From positions 80,148 through 140,623 of the IMG/VR virus record IMGVR_UViG_3300005095_000172: DNA of 60,476 nt; one strand, given 5' to 3'. The notes beneath the pieces are model-generated. The model was not told the DNA's origin. It was given only the letters and a program-made list of their open reading frames with translations, and did not search any database. Of this stretch, positions 40,421-49,845 are shown in pieces. A program made the translations under genes and the position numbers. Positions within the stretch are counted from its first letter, which is position 1. Each line of letters starts with the position of its first letter. Source of the DNA: a virus.

Positions 40421-41690
40421 ATTATCCTCACTATTCTATTCTTAAGATAAGTAAGGGCATTATTATGTTTATTCAAATACTTACTATCTATCTGTCTATT
40501 CGAACCAAGAACTATCACTTTACAATTTTCACCGACTCTAGTAAGAATAGTTTTAGCAGATGAAACTGAGTTATTTTGGAATTCATCGCAAATTAAAATT
40601 GCATTTCTGATATTCCCGCCCCTCAAGTGACCCTCATACATAGATTGAATTTGGTATCTATTGAATAACTCATCAACTTTATCAGAAAATTCTTCTTTAG
40701 TTAATTTCTTTTTGAACTTTTGTTCTACTATGAATTCAACATTAGAATATAAAGGTGCTAAATACCCACTCATCTTCTCTTCTAGAGTTCCTGGCATAAA
40801 ACCAAGTTCCTCTGTATCGGAAATTACTGTTTTCCTGATGTAAACTATTTTATCATATTTATCTTTATGAGTATCTAAAAGTCTCATAGCATTGGATAAT
40901 GCTATTAATGTCTTACCAGAACCAGCTGGACTATCTGAAATCACAACATCAATACTTTCATCTAATACCTGACTAGAAAGAATCTTTTGCCCTACATTTC
41001 TCGGTTTAATATTCTGTCGTTTTAACTCATTTTCATCTATCTTCAAAAACGAATTCCCACTTTTATAATAAAAATGGCTCCCTTTAGAATCAATAACTTC
41101 TAATCCCTGAACACTATTGGGTACGTCATAAGTTTCTAATTCAAACTTATCATAACTTTCCTTAGCACCATCAGTCATTTCTAATTTCCAAAATAACTGC
41201 ACTTCTTTATCATTACTTACGGAAAATTCACCAACCGTTATCCCTAAAGAAACTGCTCTGAATTTAGCCATTATATCTAAAGTCATGAATTCAACTTTAT
41301 CTTCATCAAAAATAGTTTTAATGTTATTTGCTATTTCTATTATTTTTCTATCATTTATGATATTTGAAGGAACATCTTCTGAATCAATAGTATATTTGTC
41401 CTTAGAAATAACTTGGATAGTAACTCTTTTTCCATTATTTATAAATATTTCAGTTATTTTCAACCCGTTCTCTTCTTTCACACCAACTATCTCAGAAGAA
41501 TTTAACAACCTTCCAAACCCCTTGCTTGAAAATTTATTTCATCAAACCCAGACTTCTTTGTATCGATTTCATCCAATACTGTTTCAGGTATCACTATTAA
41601 ATTCTCTGATTTGTTAGAAAGAAGTTCTACATTTTCGTGGTCATTCAAGATTATATTGGTGTCTAAAACATACACCTTTTCGTAGATCAT
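40417..41690 (-). CDS. phoH: PIN-PhoH fusion, split by a frameshift
   Basis: Frame 1 (41502-41690, 62 residues) is the start of a PIN domain: VYVLDTNIILND, IPETVLDEIDTKK, EINFQAR. Frame 2 (40417-41508, 363 residues) is the PhoH ATPase: DSPAGSGKTLIAL (Walker A) and AILICDEFQNNS (Walker B). In the third register the join reads NFQAR-GFGRLLNSSEIVGV, as in intact YlaK-type PIN-PhoH proteins, if one G is added to the GGGG run at 41518-41521. Probably one protein of about 420 residues: an RNA-directed ATPase/nuclease. Confidence 0.85.
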
Positions 41691-41739
41691 AGGTAACTCC
41701 TATGTGAGATTTCGAGGGAATCATCCCTCGTTGTAGTAT

Positions 41740-41961
41740 TTAAAGTAAAGAGAATCCGTGTAAAGGAGGAGGAGGAAGCAATCCGTCTACTATTTCATCA
41801 ATTTCATCTTCTGAAAGTTTAAATCTTTTCAACAACTCTTCAGTGAACTCTAAAAAACAGTGTTCACAAAAATCTTTACCAACTACTGGAAATAGTTTCT
41901 CAGTTATCTCCTTGGAGCAAGAGTCACAATAAAACTTCTTAATCTCAAATACCCTCATCAT
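41740..41961 (-). CDS. Small zinc-finger protein
   Basis: About 73 residues from MMRVFEIK: CDSCSKE near 12 and CEHC near 32, then an acidic helix. The frame opens further upstream (41985) inside nrdA. Overlaps the end of nrdA. Confidence 0.65.
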   Translation of the reverse strand: MMRVFEIKKFYCDSCSKEITEKLFPVVGKDFCEHCFLEFTEELLKRFKLSEDEIDEIVDGLLPPPPLHGFSLL

Positions 41962-44435
41962 ATCGAACACCCTCCGCCAGAACATGCTTCTGTATCGTCA
42001 TCAATCATATCTTCTACAACACCATCTGGTAAATCTTCACCATCTTTAGCATTATTACTTCTAATGTTTTGATAGTAAAGCGTTTTCAAGCCATAATAAT
42101 ACGCCACTAACATTTCTTCTATCAATTTCGATTTTTTAATCTTTCCACTCTGTTCTTTCAATAGGTTAGTGTATTGGTTAGTGCTTATCGTTTGGTCCAT
42201 GAATTTCTGTAAAACAGCAACAAATTTAAAATAATCTATGTTATTAAAATCATCAGACCAAGCTGTTGTATAATAGTTCTTAAACTTAATGTCAGGGACA
42301 AGTTTAGTTACTCTTTTCTTAGTATTAGCAATATCCCTAGGAGGTTCAATTCCTGGAGTACTATTAGACACAACTGAAGAAGAACCAAACGGAGCATTAG
42401 CCATGAGAGTACTGTGTCTCATCCCGAATTTAAGAATATCTTCTCTAAGTTGTTCCCAATCCATTTTTAGCTCTGGGTCAATTAACTCATCTACATTTTT
42501 GTTATATGTATCAATGGGAAGAATTCCTTTTGAATACAGGGTGTCACTGAATAAAGGACATTTTCCTTTTTCTTTAGCTAAATCAACAGAAGTCTTAATC
42601 ATATAATACGAACATAGTTCAACTTTATCAGCTATGTGTTGTCTTCCCTCTCTAGTATTATAGAAAACTTTATTAATAGCTAAATCGTGGAAAACATCAG
42701 AGAAACCAATACCAAGGGTTCTTCTCATCTTCGCTGCCTTTTCCGTTTCTGGTAAATCCCAGTCGTTATAATCAATTAGTTCATCTAAGAGCCTAACTAG
42801 ATATTCGGAAACGATTGCCAATCTTCTTTTAGATTTACATCTACCAACATTAATTCCACCAAGAATACAGACGCCAATTTCTGATAAATTCACATATCCT
42901 TCAAGCGTAAAGTAGTCAAAATCTTTACTTTCATCTACTGGAGAAAGTAAATCGTCTGAAGAAAATTCGTAAAGTGCTCTCATTTCTTCTAAAACGCTCT
43001 TTAATTTTTCTTCATTAATTTGATTAAAATAAGCTTCTGTTCTCAATTCATAATATCTATTTCTATCTTCTTCACTTTTAAAAGTTATATTTCTTTTTAA
43101 ATCTGTCAAATCATAGATTGGGAATGTAGGAACAGAAATTTCAGTACAAAGGTTAGAGAACTTAACAGGAACAATAAAAGACCCGTGTCCTTGAAAATCA
43201 TCTGCGAATAAAACATAGTTTCTAGATTGTAAGAATCGTTCATCTATGAATTTATTGAAAACTTTCTCAACTGAAATCTTCCTTTGTCTATCTTTCGGGA
43301 CGGTTCTTTCATATTCTTCATATCTCTTTTTAAATTCTTCTGGGAAACCGTTATAAGACTGAAGGTCTGGAACATCATTCATATAGAACAAAGTGATATC
43401 TTCTCCTTTGAAATATCTTTCAAAGAAAAGTTTATTGAAGATAATAGCGTGGTCTACGTCCCTTACCCTTGTATTTTCAGTACCTTTATTATTCCCCATT
43501 ACAGTAATGTGCTCAATCTCATTATGGTAGAAAGGATAATATGCAGTAGAACTCCCGTCTCTATCTGGTTGAACAAATGCTTTACTACCCTTTTCAGCAG
43601 ATTTCATTAAAGGTTGTAAGCCAGTGTGTTCAAGTCTACCATTGTCGATATATGCCCCAAGACCCCTAATATCACCAGCACCAAGACCAAGACCTGCGCC
43701 ACCTGCTACTAACTTATAAATAGCTCTTGCTGAATTCGCTAAAGTTTCATTTGAATCTCCCATAGATAATAGATTACAAGAAATAAATCTTCTAAACATA
43801 CTTCTAAGCTGGATCATAATAGGAGTAGGGAGAGAAGCTTCAAATTTGGATAAAATATTATATCCCTCAATAACCCACTTTTTCCTAAGTTCTTTAGGGT
43901 ATTTAGCAAATGCAAAGATGTTAATCAACATAAACATCTCTTGGGGAGTTTCTTTAATTTCTCCGTATTGTTTAATTAGATAAGACTCTGCTGTCTTTTT
44001 CAGCCCTGAATAGACAAAATCATCATCTCTACTATAATCCATGTATTCTTGAAATTCTAAAATCTCATCTCTCGTGTAGTTGTCCCACAAATACCCTACA
44101 TCATAGATTCCAAGTTCTCCGTTGATATCAATAGTTTCAATGAGTTCCCTTGGTTTATATTTTCCGTAAACTGACTTTCTAATATCTTGGTTCAACATCC
44201 TTGCTGCAGCAATTTCGGCTTCTGGTAAATCTTCACTAATCATATCAGCAATAGAACCAATTAAAGCCTTCTGGATATCCTTAGTACTAACTCCATCAAC
44301 AATCATTGAAGCCGCATTCATTTCAATTTCAGAAGCTGACAGAGAATTTAAACCATCTATGGCATAGAATACCTTAGTATGGAATTTCTCTGGGTTATAC
44401 GGTTCAATGGAACCGTTAGACTTCTTTATTTTCAT
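41958..44435 (-). CDS. nrdA: Ribonucleotide reductase large subunit
   Basis: 825 residues, class Ia. ATP-cone start (KIKKSNGSIEPYNPEKFHTKVFYAI), active-site region NLCTEISVPT with substrate Cys, LGGINVGRC, ANAPFGSSSVVSN near 685 and a C-terminal redox pair CSGGGCSI. Reduces ribonucleotides for phage DNA. Followed by nrdB's end with a one-base overlap. Confidence 0.95.
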   Translation of the reverse strand: MKIKKSNGSIEPYNPEKFHTKVFYAIDGLNSLSASEIEMNAASMIVDGVSTKDIQKALIGSIADMISEDLPEAEIAAARMLNQDIRKSVYGKYKPRELIETIDINGELGIYDVGYLWDNYTRDEILEFQEYMDYSRDDDFVYSGLKKTAESYLIKQYGEIKETPQEMFMLINIFAFAKYPKELRKKWVIEGYNILSKFEASLPTPIMIQLRSMFRRFISCNLLSMGDSNETLANSARAIYKLVAGGAGLGLGAGDIRGLGAYIDNGRLEHTGLQPLMKSAEKGSKAFVQPDRDGSSTAYYPFYHNEIEHITVMGNNKGTENTRVRDVDHAIIFNKLFFERYFKGEDITLFYMNDVPDLQSYNGFPEEFKKRYEEYERTVPKDRQRKISVEKVFNKFIDERFLQSRNYVLFADDFQGHGSFIVPVKFSNLCTEISVPTFPIYDLTDLKRNITFKSEEDRNRYYELRTEAYFNQINEEKLKSVLEEMRALYEFSSDDLLSPVDESKDFDYFTLEGYVNLSEIGVCILGGINVGRCKSKRRLAIVSEYLVRLLDELIDYNDWDLPETEKAAKMRRTLGIGFSDVFHDLAINKVFYNTREGRQHIADKVELCSYYMIKTSVDLAKEKGKCPLFSDTLYSKGILPIDTYNKNVDELIDPELKMDWEQLREDILKFGMRHSTLMANAPFGSSSVVSNSTPGIEPPRDIANTKKRVTKLVPDIKFKNYYTTAWSDDFNNIDYFKFVAVLQKFMDQTISTNQYTNLLKEQSGKIKKSKLIEEMLVAYYYGLKTLYYQNIRSNNAKDGEDLPDGVVEDMIDDDTEACSGGGCSI

Positions 44436-45631
44436 TAACTATCTCCTAAGTATTTGTTTAGTATTCCCTTAATATCATCTATTTCACTAACGTCTTGCTC
44501 AATTCCACCAGTGACATAATTTAGTATCTTTTCTTCTTGTGGAAGCTTCTCATTCTTATCCATATTAATATAAGTATCAATCCAAGGGAGAGGATTTTTT
44601 GTTATATACATACCACCAAGCTTTTCTTTAGTAGGATTAATCCCTAAAGATTTCATCCTTCTTATTGTTATGTAATTCAAATACCTCAAAAGAATTTCTT
44701 CATTCATTCCGATATAAGAACCTTTACTAAATAAAAATTTAACCCATTCTACTTCTTCAAAGTAAATCTCGTAATATCTGTCCTCTAATTCATCCTTGAT
44801 ATCATTATAAGCTTCAATAAATTCTTCGTCTTCGTGTTTTCTTAGGAACTTTAATAGATTTTGAGTGAGTGCTAAGTGTTCGTTCTCATCTCTACATATG
44901 AATTGAAGGTTCTCAGAGCATCCAGGAAACAATGATTCGGATTTATCCATAGCCCATATTGCCGCAAAAGAAGAATAGAATCTAATCCCTTCTAGAGCAT
45001 TAATCTCAAATAGACATCTAAGTAAATCTTTCTTCAATTCTTCCAATTGTTCTTCTGTATATGTTAAATCTCTTTGAGTACAATAGATATATTCAATGAC
45101 TGACTGATAAGTTTTCTCATAGACACCACCAATATCTGAAGCAATTTTCTGAAGCTCTTGTACTTCAAAAGCTTGATTGAAAATTTCGTCTGGGTTAGAG
45201 TATAAAGCTCTTAGGATTTCAGTATACGTCCTGGAATGCTTATTTCCCTCGAAATATTGCCAAACATTAATAACATTTTCTAATTCAGGTAGAGTAGCAA
45301 TTTGCCCAAAAATCATCACTGGACCACGACCTTGAACAGAATCCAAGAAAATGAGTTTCTGGAAAGTTTTTTCAATTACCCATTTCTGAGCTTCATTAGC
45401 CTTTGTCTTAAAATCCTTAGTATCTTTACCAAGAGGAATTTCATCGTGTTTCCAGTCGAACCCTTGTTGCGTATCATTACTCTTATCCAAAATAGGGTAT
45501 TTTAAAACGTCAAATCTTTGTGAATTTTTCCCAGCTCCGAAAAAAAGTTTCTCTTTAGAGAAATCAATTTTCTGTGGGTTGTAGATAGAAACAGAAGTTT
45601 CCATATTTAAAGTAGTTTTCATTTTTTCCAT
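44435..45631 (-). CDS. nrdB: Ribonucleotide reductase small subunit
   Basis: 398 residues. Radical Tyr in HSRTYTEI near 135, second carboxylate region ALEGIRFYSSF near 215 and RDENEHLALTQ near 250. At the first metal site the usual FExxH spacing is FEGNKH, so the Glu is one residue further from the His than in E. coli (FSETIH). Whether this shifts the ligand or another acid is used is unclear. Own promoter at 45714. Confidence 0.93.
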   Translation of the reverse strand: MEKMKTTLNMETSVSIYNPQKIDFSKEKLFFGAGKNSQRFDVLKYPILDKSNDTQQGFDWKHDEIPLGKDTKDFKTKANEAQKWVIEKTFQKLIFLDSVQGRGPVMIFGQIATLPELENVINVWQYFEGNKHSRTYTEILRALYSNPDEIFNQAFEVQELQKIASDIGGVYEKTYQSVIEYIYCTQRDLTYTEEQLEELKKDLLRCLFEINALEGIRFYSSFAAIWAMDKSESLFPGCSENLQFICRDENEHLALTQNLLKFLRKHEDEEFIEAYNDIKDELEDRYYEIYFEEVEWVKFLFSKGSYIGMNEEILLRYLNYITIRRMKSLGINPTKEKLGGMYITKNPLPWIDTYINMDKNEKLPQEEKILNYVTGGIEQDVSEIDDIKGILNKYLGDS

Positions 45632-45713
45632 TAAGTTTTTGCCTCCTTTGAAGTGGAATATTTAACCACTTATTCACCACTTCAAAGTTAAAATATTTTT
45701 AATCTATTCTATG

Positions 45714-45736
45714 ATTATATGGCATTTACCTTAAAT
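45714..45736 (-). promoter_or_regulatory. TTAAG-N10-TATAAT promoter (nrdBA)
   Basis: TATAAT 45714-45719; TTTAAG 10 nt upstream; 83 nt before nrdB. Confidence 0.65.
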
Positions 45737-45741
45737 GTAAC

Positions 45742-46428
45742 TTAGTTCCTTTTACAAGAGCTTACAATTTTATTCAATTCATTTAGTACTCTTTGAGGGT
45801 TCACTTTTTGACTGTTCTCTAAAAACAATCTATTAAACACCCTTTCAGTTCCTCTAGCCCAAGTGAGGTTATATTCAGAAATGAACCTCAACGCACGATA
45901 CATTCTTAGGTAATCTTCCTGCATTCTTTCTTTAGCATTTCCATTGAATCTAAGTACTCTGTCTCTGATATCCTTTAGACCAAAACCAGTCGGGTCGATG
46001 ATTTCTCCTGTTTTAAGACTAAAGTACAGACTATTGATAGAAAAGTCCCTTCTCATAGCGTCATCTTTCATAGTACCAGTTTCGACTCCTTCCGGTCTTC
46101 GCCCGTTACTATACATACCATCTTTTCTAAACAAAGCAATTTCAAATTCGTGTCTATGACCATTGATCACCTTAGTGGCCATCAGGACTAAGAATTCTTT
46201 CCCCGTTTCTTTGATACTCCAACCAGCCGTTTCAAATGCTTCAGATAAATTATCGTAACCGACATTACCGACGACAAAATCAAAGTCCTTTACCTTTCTA
46301 TTGAAAAGGACGTTCCTAACAGCACCGCCTACTAAATAACTTTCTTCAGTCACTGAAAGAAGAATCATACTCACTTCTAATAGAACAGCATCATTCTCAA
46401 ATAATTCAATTAATCTATGGTCTTTCAT
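45742..46428 (-). CDS. tRNA nucleotidyltransferase-like (CCA-adding type)
   Basis: 228 residues. SYLVGGAVRNVLFNRKVKD then DFDFVVG (catalytic Asp pair), RRDFSINSLYF near 135, IDPTGFGLKDI and EDYLRMYRALRF near 175: the head and neck of class II CCA-adding/poly(A) polymerases. The tail domain is much shortened. With a large tRNA array this suggests 3'-end repair, although most of these tRNAs encode CCA. Own promoter. Confidence 0.85.
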   Translation of the reverse strand: MKDHRLIELFENDAVLLEVSMILLSVTEESYLVGGAVRNVLFNRKVKDFDFVVGNVGYDNLSEAFETAGWSIKETGKEFLVLMATKVINGHRHEFEIALFRKDGMYSNGRRPEGVETGTMKDDAMRRDFSINSLYFSLKTGEIIDPTGFGLKDIRDRVLRFNGNAKERMQEDYLRMYRALRFISEYNLTWARGTERVFNRLFLENSQKVNPQRVLNELNKIVSSCKRN

Positions 46429-46452
46429 AAATACCCTTTCTTTAACAGTTAT

Positions 46453-46476
46453 ATTATAACTAAAGTTAGCTTAAAG
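46453..46476 (-). promoter_or_regulatory. TTAAG-N11-TATAAT promoter
   Basis: TATAAT 46453-46458, CTTTAAG 11 nt upstream; serves the CCA-type gene. Confidence 0.7.
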
Positions 46477-46481
46477 AAATG

Positions 46482-46925
46482 TTATGAAAGGATGTCCCTC
46501 ACTATCCTCGAAAGTTCTTTACCGTCATATCTTCCTTTAAACCTTTCTTCTTCCTTGAAGAACTTCATTAAATCACCGATGTTTGCTTCTGGATTTGTTT
46601 GAAGATAAACTCCAATTTCCTTTTCAATTTCTTCTTTAGACAATTGCTTAGGAAGATATGAATTATAAACCCCTCTTTCCAAACCGAATTCAAGACATTT
46701 TTCAGAAAGTTTTTCATCACAACCAAGAAGTTTCCAATTTTCAAAGACTCCTTTTTTGAACTTTTGGATAAGAGAAATCATTTCTTCATCAGTAGTTTCT
46801 CTATTTCCTTTATTCTTACCTACCATAACCCCTTCAGAAACCAAAGCACCCAAAATTCTAGCTTTAAACGAGTCACCTGTTTTTCTTGCCTGAAGTAAAT
46901 CTTTTCTAATCTTTTCTAACAACAT
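46482..46925 (-). CDS. GatB/YqeY-domain protein
   Basis: 147 residues. LLEKIRKDLLQARKTGDSFKARIL start, NSYLPKQLSKEEIEKEI near 85 and RYDGKELSRIVRDIL end, the YqeY/GatB-tail fold that binds tRNA in amidotransferases. Free-standing YqeY is common but of unclear role; it may act on tRNAs here. Confidence 0.82.
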   Translation of the reverse strand: MLLEKIRKDLLQARKTGDSFKARILGALVSEGVMVGKNKGNRETTDEEMISLIQKFKKGVFENWKLLGCDEKLSEKCLEFGLERGVYNSYLPKQLSKEEIEKEIGVYLQTNPEANIGDLMKFFKEEERFKGRYDGKELSRIVRDILS

Positions 46926-47957
46926 TTATACATCCTTATTGTAAAGATGGATTAGGAATAGTTCAATCCAATCCATCGTTTCTCTATCCGACTCTTCTGG
47001 TAGAGCACATCTTTCAATTTTATTCTTCACAGTATCAAGTAACGAATTCACTTGTTCCATAACTTCTTCTAATTCTACCTTCCCTTCCTTTACTTCTTTA
47101 ATGCGAGAAGCATCTTTCAATGGGAACTTAATGAAACCAGTGTCGATAAGTTCTTCTACTTCTAAAAGCACCCTCAATGCGTGGGACAGTGCCTTCCAGT
47201 CAGTGCCTCCAACTGAAGCCTTTGTTCTATTACCAAATTGTTCAAACATAGAATTCACATTAGAATAAAAATAACCAACAGTAACATCACCGCTGAATTT
47301 CTTACCTAATACTTCCAAGTAAACAATTGTGTTATCGCCTTTACCAGTTTTTGGGCCAGGAGCTTCAACGAAGTTAATATACTTCTTATCTGAAACAAAT
47401 TCTTCAAGAACAGGAAATAAATACCCCAATTTAGACTCTACTGTCTTACTTGCAACAGTATCTAGTTTTTGAACAAAATCACTAAGTTCTTTATACCTAG
47501 TTCCCTTAATTCCGTATTTTTTAGACTGACCAACAGCATATCCAGTAAATGAATGAAGTCTTCTATTCAAGAACTTTTTATAGTACATTTTAATGTGGTC
47601 TTCGAAGACTGGGTCTATGAATTCAACTGAGTCAGACCACATACTAAATAGGATATCTATTGCTCCTGTTTCACCCTTTCTTAATAGGTTGAAGAACATA
47701 TGTAAAGAAATAAGTTGTAAATCAACATCATCCACGGAATTCTTTTCGTTAGTATTATTCGTGTTAGAAGTCCAGTGTTCTAAATCTTTTTTCAAAAGGA
47801 TATCATCCATCATAGGAACGAAAATCCCTTTATAATCCGTATCAGAAAATTCATTATCTGTACCATATAACTTAGAACCATACTTTGTTACATAAACAAT
47901 TCTGTTCCCAGTTTCATTTTCAAACTCTTCAAGTTTTTTCTTTAATTCTTCATTCAT
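46926..47957 (-). CDS. Predicted nucleotidyltransferase
   Basis: 343 residues. VTKYGSKLYGTDNEFSDTDYKGIFV near 23-47 is the GS...SDxD signature of pol-beta-type nucleotidyltransferases; ISLHMFFNLLRKGETGAIDIL follows as in the phage/YcgL-like family. Substrate unknown, possibly RNA ends. Own promoter at 47980. Confidence 0.8.
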   Translation of the reverse strand: MNEELKKKLEEFENETGNRIVYVTKYGSKLYGTDNEFSDTDYKGIFVPMMDDILLKKDLEHWTSNTNNTNEKNSVDDVDLQLISLHMFFNLLRKGETGAIDILFSMWSDSVEFIDPVFEDHIKMYYKKFLNRRLHSFTGYAVGQSKKYGIKGTRYKELSDFVQKLDTVASKTVESKLGYLFPVLEEFVSDKKYINFVEAPGPKTGKGDNTIVYLEVLGKKFSGDVTVGYFYSNVNSMFEQFGNRTKASVGGTDWKALSHALRVLLEVEELIDTGFIKFPLKDASRIKEVKEGKVELEEVMEQVNSLLDTVKNKIERCALPEESDRETMDWIELFLIHLYNKDV

Positions 47958-47979
47958 TTCAATTCCTTTTAACTTTTAT

Positions 47980-48003
47980 ATTATAACTAAAGTAACCTTA
48001 AAG
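47980..48003 (-). promoter_or_regulatory. TTAAG-N11-TATAAT promoter
   Basis: TATAAT 47980-47985, CTTTAAG upstream, directly before the nucleotidyltransferase gene. Confidence 0.7.
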
Positions 48004-48008
48004 AAAGT

Positions 48009-48299
48009 TTATCTTAATGGAAGAAGTATCCTGTCTATCATACAAAGAAAATCAATTTTTAATTTACTAAAAAGTAAAGAAAAAGATTTCTTCATCATAT
48101 ATTTCCAATCATTGATTTTTCCAAGACATTCAAAATATTTTTCTGAATAATTAGACCAATTGGAAATTGCTTTTGTATTAGAAGAAATTAATTCATTCAT
48201 TTCTTCTTCAAGAACGGATAATTCATTCTTATAAAACTCTTCAAGTACTTTTATTCTATTGACCAGTTCTCTTTCCCTTTCTTTAAATTCAGGCTTCAT
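48009..48299 (-). CDS. Coiled-coil hypothetical protein
   Basis: 96 residues, heptad-like N-terminal half (EFKERERELVNRIKVLEEFYKN), hydrophobic C-terminus. No family recognised. Confidence 0.6.
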   Translation of the reverse strand: MKPEFKERERELVNRIKVLEEFYKNELSVLEEEMNELISSNTKAISNWSNYSEKYFECLGKINDWKYMMKKSFSLLFSKLKIDFLCMIDRILLPLR

Positions 48300-48546
48300 A
48301 TAAACTGTCGTAGAAAAAAACTTTATTTTCTACTCCGTTTTCTCTTTCTAAGCTATAATCTTCACTTATAATTAAACATTCTGCTATCTTATTTGCTAAA
48401 GCAGATCGCACTGAACGTCCGGAAGTATCAGTGACACTGAACTTTGTTGGTTTCAAAGTGATCTTTTCAATAGCAATTGATCCATCATCTATTTTCTTCA
48501 CTTCATCCAAACAACACTCCTTAAAAATATACCCAAACTGTCTCAA
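48289..48546 (-). CDS. Hypothetical protein
   Basis: 85 residues, no motif; overlaps both neighbours (11 and 26 nt). Confidence 0.6.
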   Translation of the reverse strand: MRQFGYIFKECCLDEVKKIDDGSIAIEKITLKPTKFSVTDTSGRSVRSALANKIAECLIISEDYSLERENGVENKVFFYDSLYEA

Positions 48547-48808
48547 ATGAAAGAGACTTCCTATTAAAGACTTCTATTTCTTTCCTTCCATATAAGTCAG
48601 GAAACCCTTCATATTCATCAACTTCGAATATTTCATCATCTTCAGTAAATTCCAAGATATGTCCGTCTATGAAATTCAATTCATTACTTTTTACTAATCT
48701 TGGAAACATTTCTCTTTCGTCTATTTCATATTCACCGCATAGAATAGCTTCAGAAACCACATTATCAGGAAACTGCTCAACTAAAGTCCCATAGCTAAAA
48801 ATTCTCAT
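48521..48808 (-). CDS. Gamma-glutamylcyclotransferase-like (AIG2 family)
   Basis: 95 residues. FSYGTLVEQ near 4, GHILEF and DEYEGFPDLYGRKEIEVF near 65 match the GGCT fold, with the catalytic Glu in DEYEG. Common phage cargo; substrate unknown. Confidence 0.8.
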   Translation of the reverse strand: MRIFSYGTLVEQFPDNVVSEAILCGEYEIDEREMFPRLVKSNELNFIDGHILEFTEDDEIFEVDEYEGFPDLYGRKEIEVFNRKSLSFETVWVYF

Positions 48809-49542
48809 TCTAACTCCAATGGTGCTCTATTGTAAAGACAAGTGTATTCATTTCCGTATTCTTCAAACTTCCAATCAACATGCATATGCCCAAAAAACCA
48901 ACCATCGAATTCAACTAAATTATCTATTTCGTCTAAGAACTTAGCCGTATAATCATTAAATTTTCCCATATTATACATAGAAGGATGGATAAATTCCATC
49001 ACAATTCTAGAAGGGCAAGTATGGGTAAGAATATAATCAACCTTATATCCATGAGAGTCTAGTTCATTAAAACAATTTTCTATTTCTTCTCTTGTGATAT
49101 CTTCTTGTTTCCACCAAGAAATACCTTCTGATCTCATGTGTTTGTCAATACTTAAAGCTCCTCCAATAGTTAGAATATCCTTACCATTTATTTTATAAAT
49201 GGCTCCTCGCTTAAAGAAGTAAATCCTATTCCCTGATTTAGCTTCCCAAAACTGAACTTCATTTCCCCATTTTTCTTCCCAAGGTAGAGTTTCAATAATA
49301 TCATAATTCTCATGGTTACCAAGAACTACTGCTGTCGTGAACTTTTTATCAGCTAACCAATTTAACCAATTCAATTCTTCCTTGGTTGCGGGATCACTCC
49401 AAATAAACCCAAAATCACCAAGTTGGATGAGGACATCATCCTTAGTGAGTTCCTTTTGTTCTTTCCAATTCTTCGTAGATAATTTCTTTATATCATAAGA
49501 ACCGTGAGTGTCTCCACAAACAAAAATTCTTCCTTCTTTCAT
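48805..49542 (-). CDS. Metallophosphoesterase
   Basis: 245 residues. FVCGDTHGSYD near 8, LIQLGDFGFIW near 39, VVLGNHENYD near 72, HTCPS and FFGHMHVD near 220. A complete MPE of the SapB/Ser-Thr-phosphatase-like type. Different subfamily from 7642. Confidence 0.9.
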   Translation of the reverse strand: MKEGRIFVCGDTHGSYDIKKLSTKNWKEQKELTKDDVLIQLGDFGFIWSDPATKEELNWLNWLADKKFTTAVVLGNHENYDIIETLPWEEKWGNEVQFWEAKSGNRIYFFKRGAIYKINGKDILTIGGALSIDKHMRSEGISWWKQEDITREEIENCFNELDSHGYKVDYILTHTCPSRIVMEFIHPSMYNMGKFNDYTAKFLDEIDNLVEFDGWFFGHMHVDWKFEEYGNEYTCLYNRAPLELE

Positions 49543-49612
49543 TCTTTGTCGTCTCTCTTAAAAATCAAATATTTTAGATACCTGAATGAAAATACCCAAA
49601 CCATAAGAGTTA

Positions 49613-49792
49613 CTATATAACTAAACACGGAACCACAGTAACAAACATAACTCTAAACGGATATCTCATCCTTCCTAAAAACTCACTAAAATCATCTTCA
49701 AGCTCTTCTCTATTTTTTCTCCAAAACACAAATGGGTTATAAAGGCGATCCTCGTCAATTTGTTCTGCTTCATAGAGAAGCTCAGTATTCAC
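49613..49792 (-). CDS. Small hypothetical protein (GTG start)
   Basis: 59 residues (NTELLYEAEQIDEDRLYNPFVFWRKN ... FVTVVPCLVI) with a hydrophobic C-terminus. GTG overlaps the stop of an 18-residue hydrophobic leader (49789-49845). Confidence 0.4.
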   Translation of the reverse strand: MNTELLYEAEQIDEDRLYNPFVFWRKNREELEDDFSEFLGRMRYPFRVMFVTVVPCLVI

Positions 49793-49845
49793 GAAAAAAC
49801 ACCGAATAAAATAAGCACCGAATAAATAAAAACTGTAAATGTCAT
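49789..49845 (-). CDS. Possible 18-residue hydrophobic leader peptide
   Basis: TFTVFIYSVLILFGVFS; ATG overlaps the ligase stop, its own stop overlaps the next GTG. Confidence 0.3.
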   Translation of the reverse strand: MTFTVFIYSVLILFGVFS

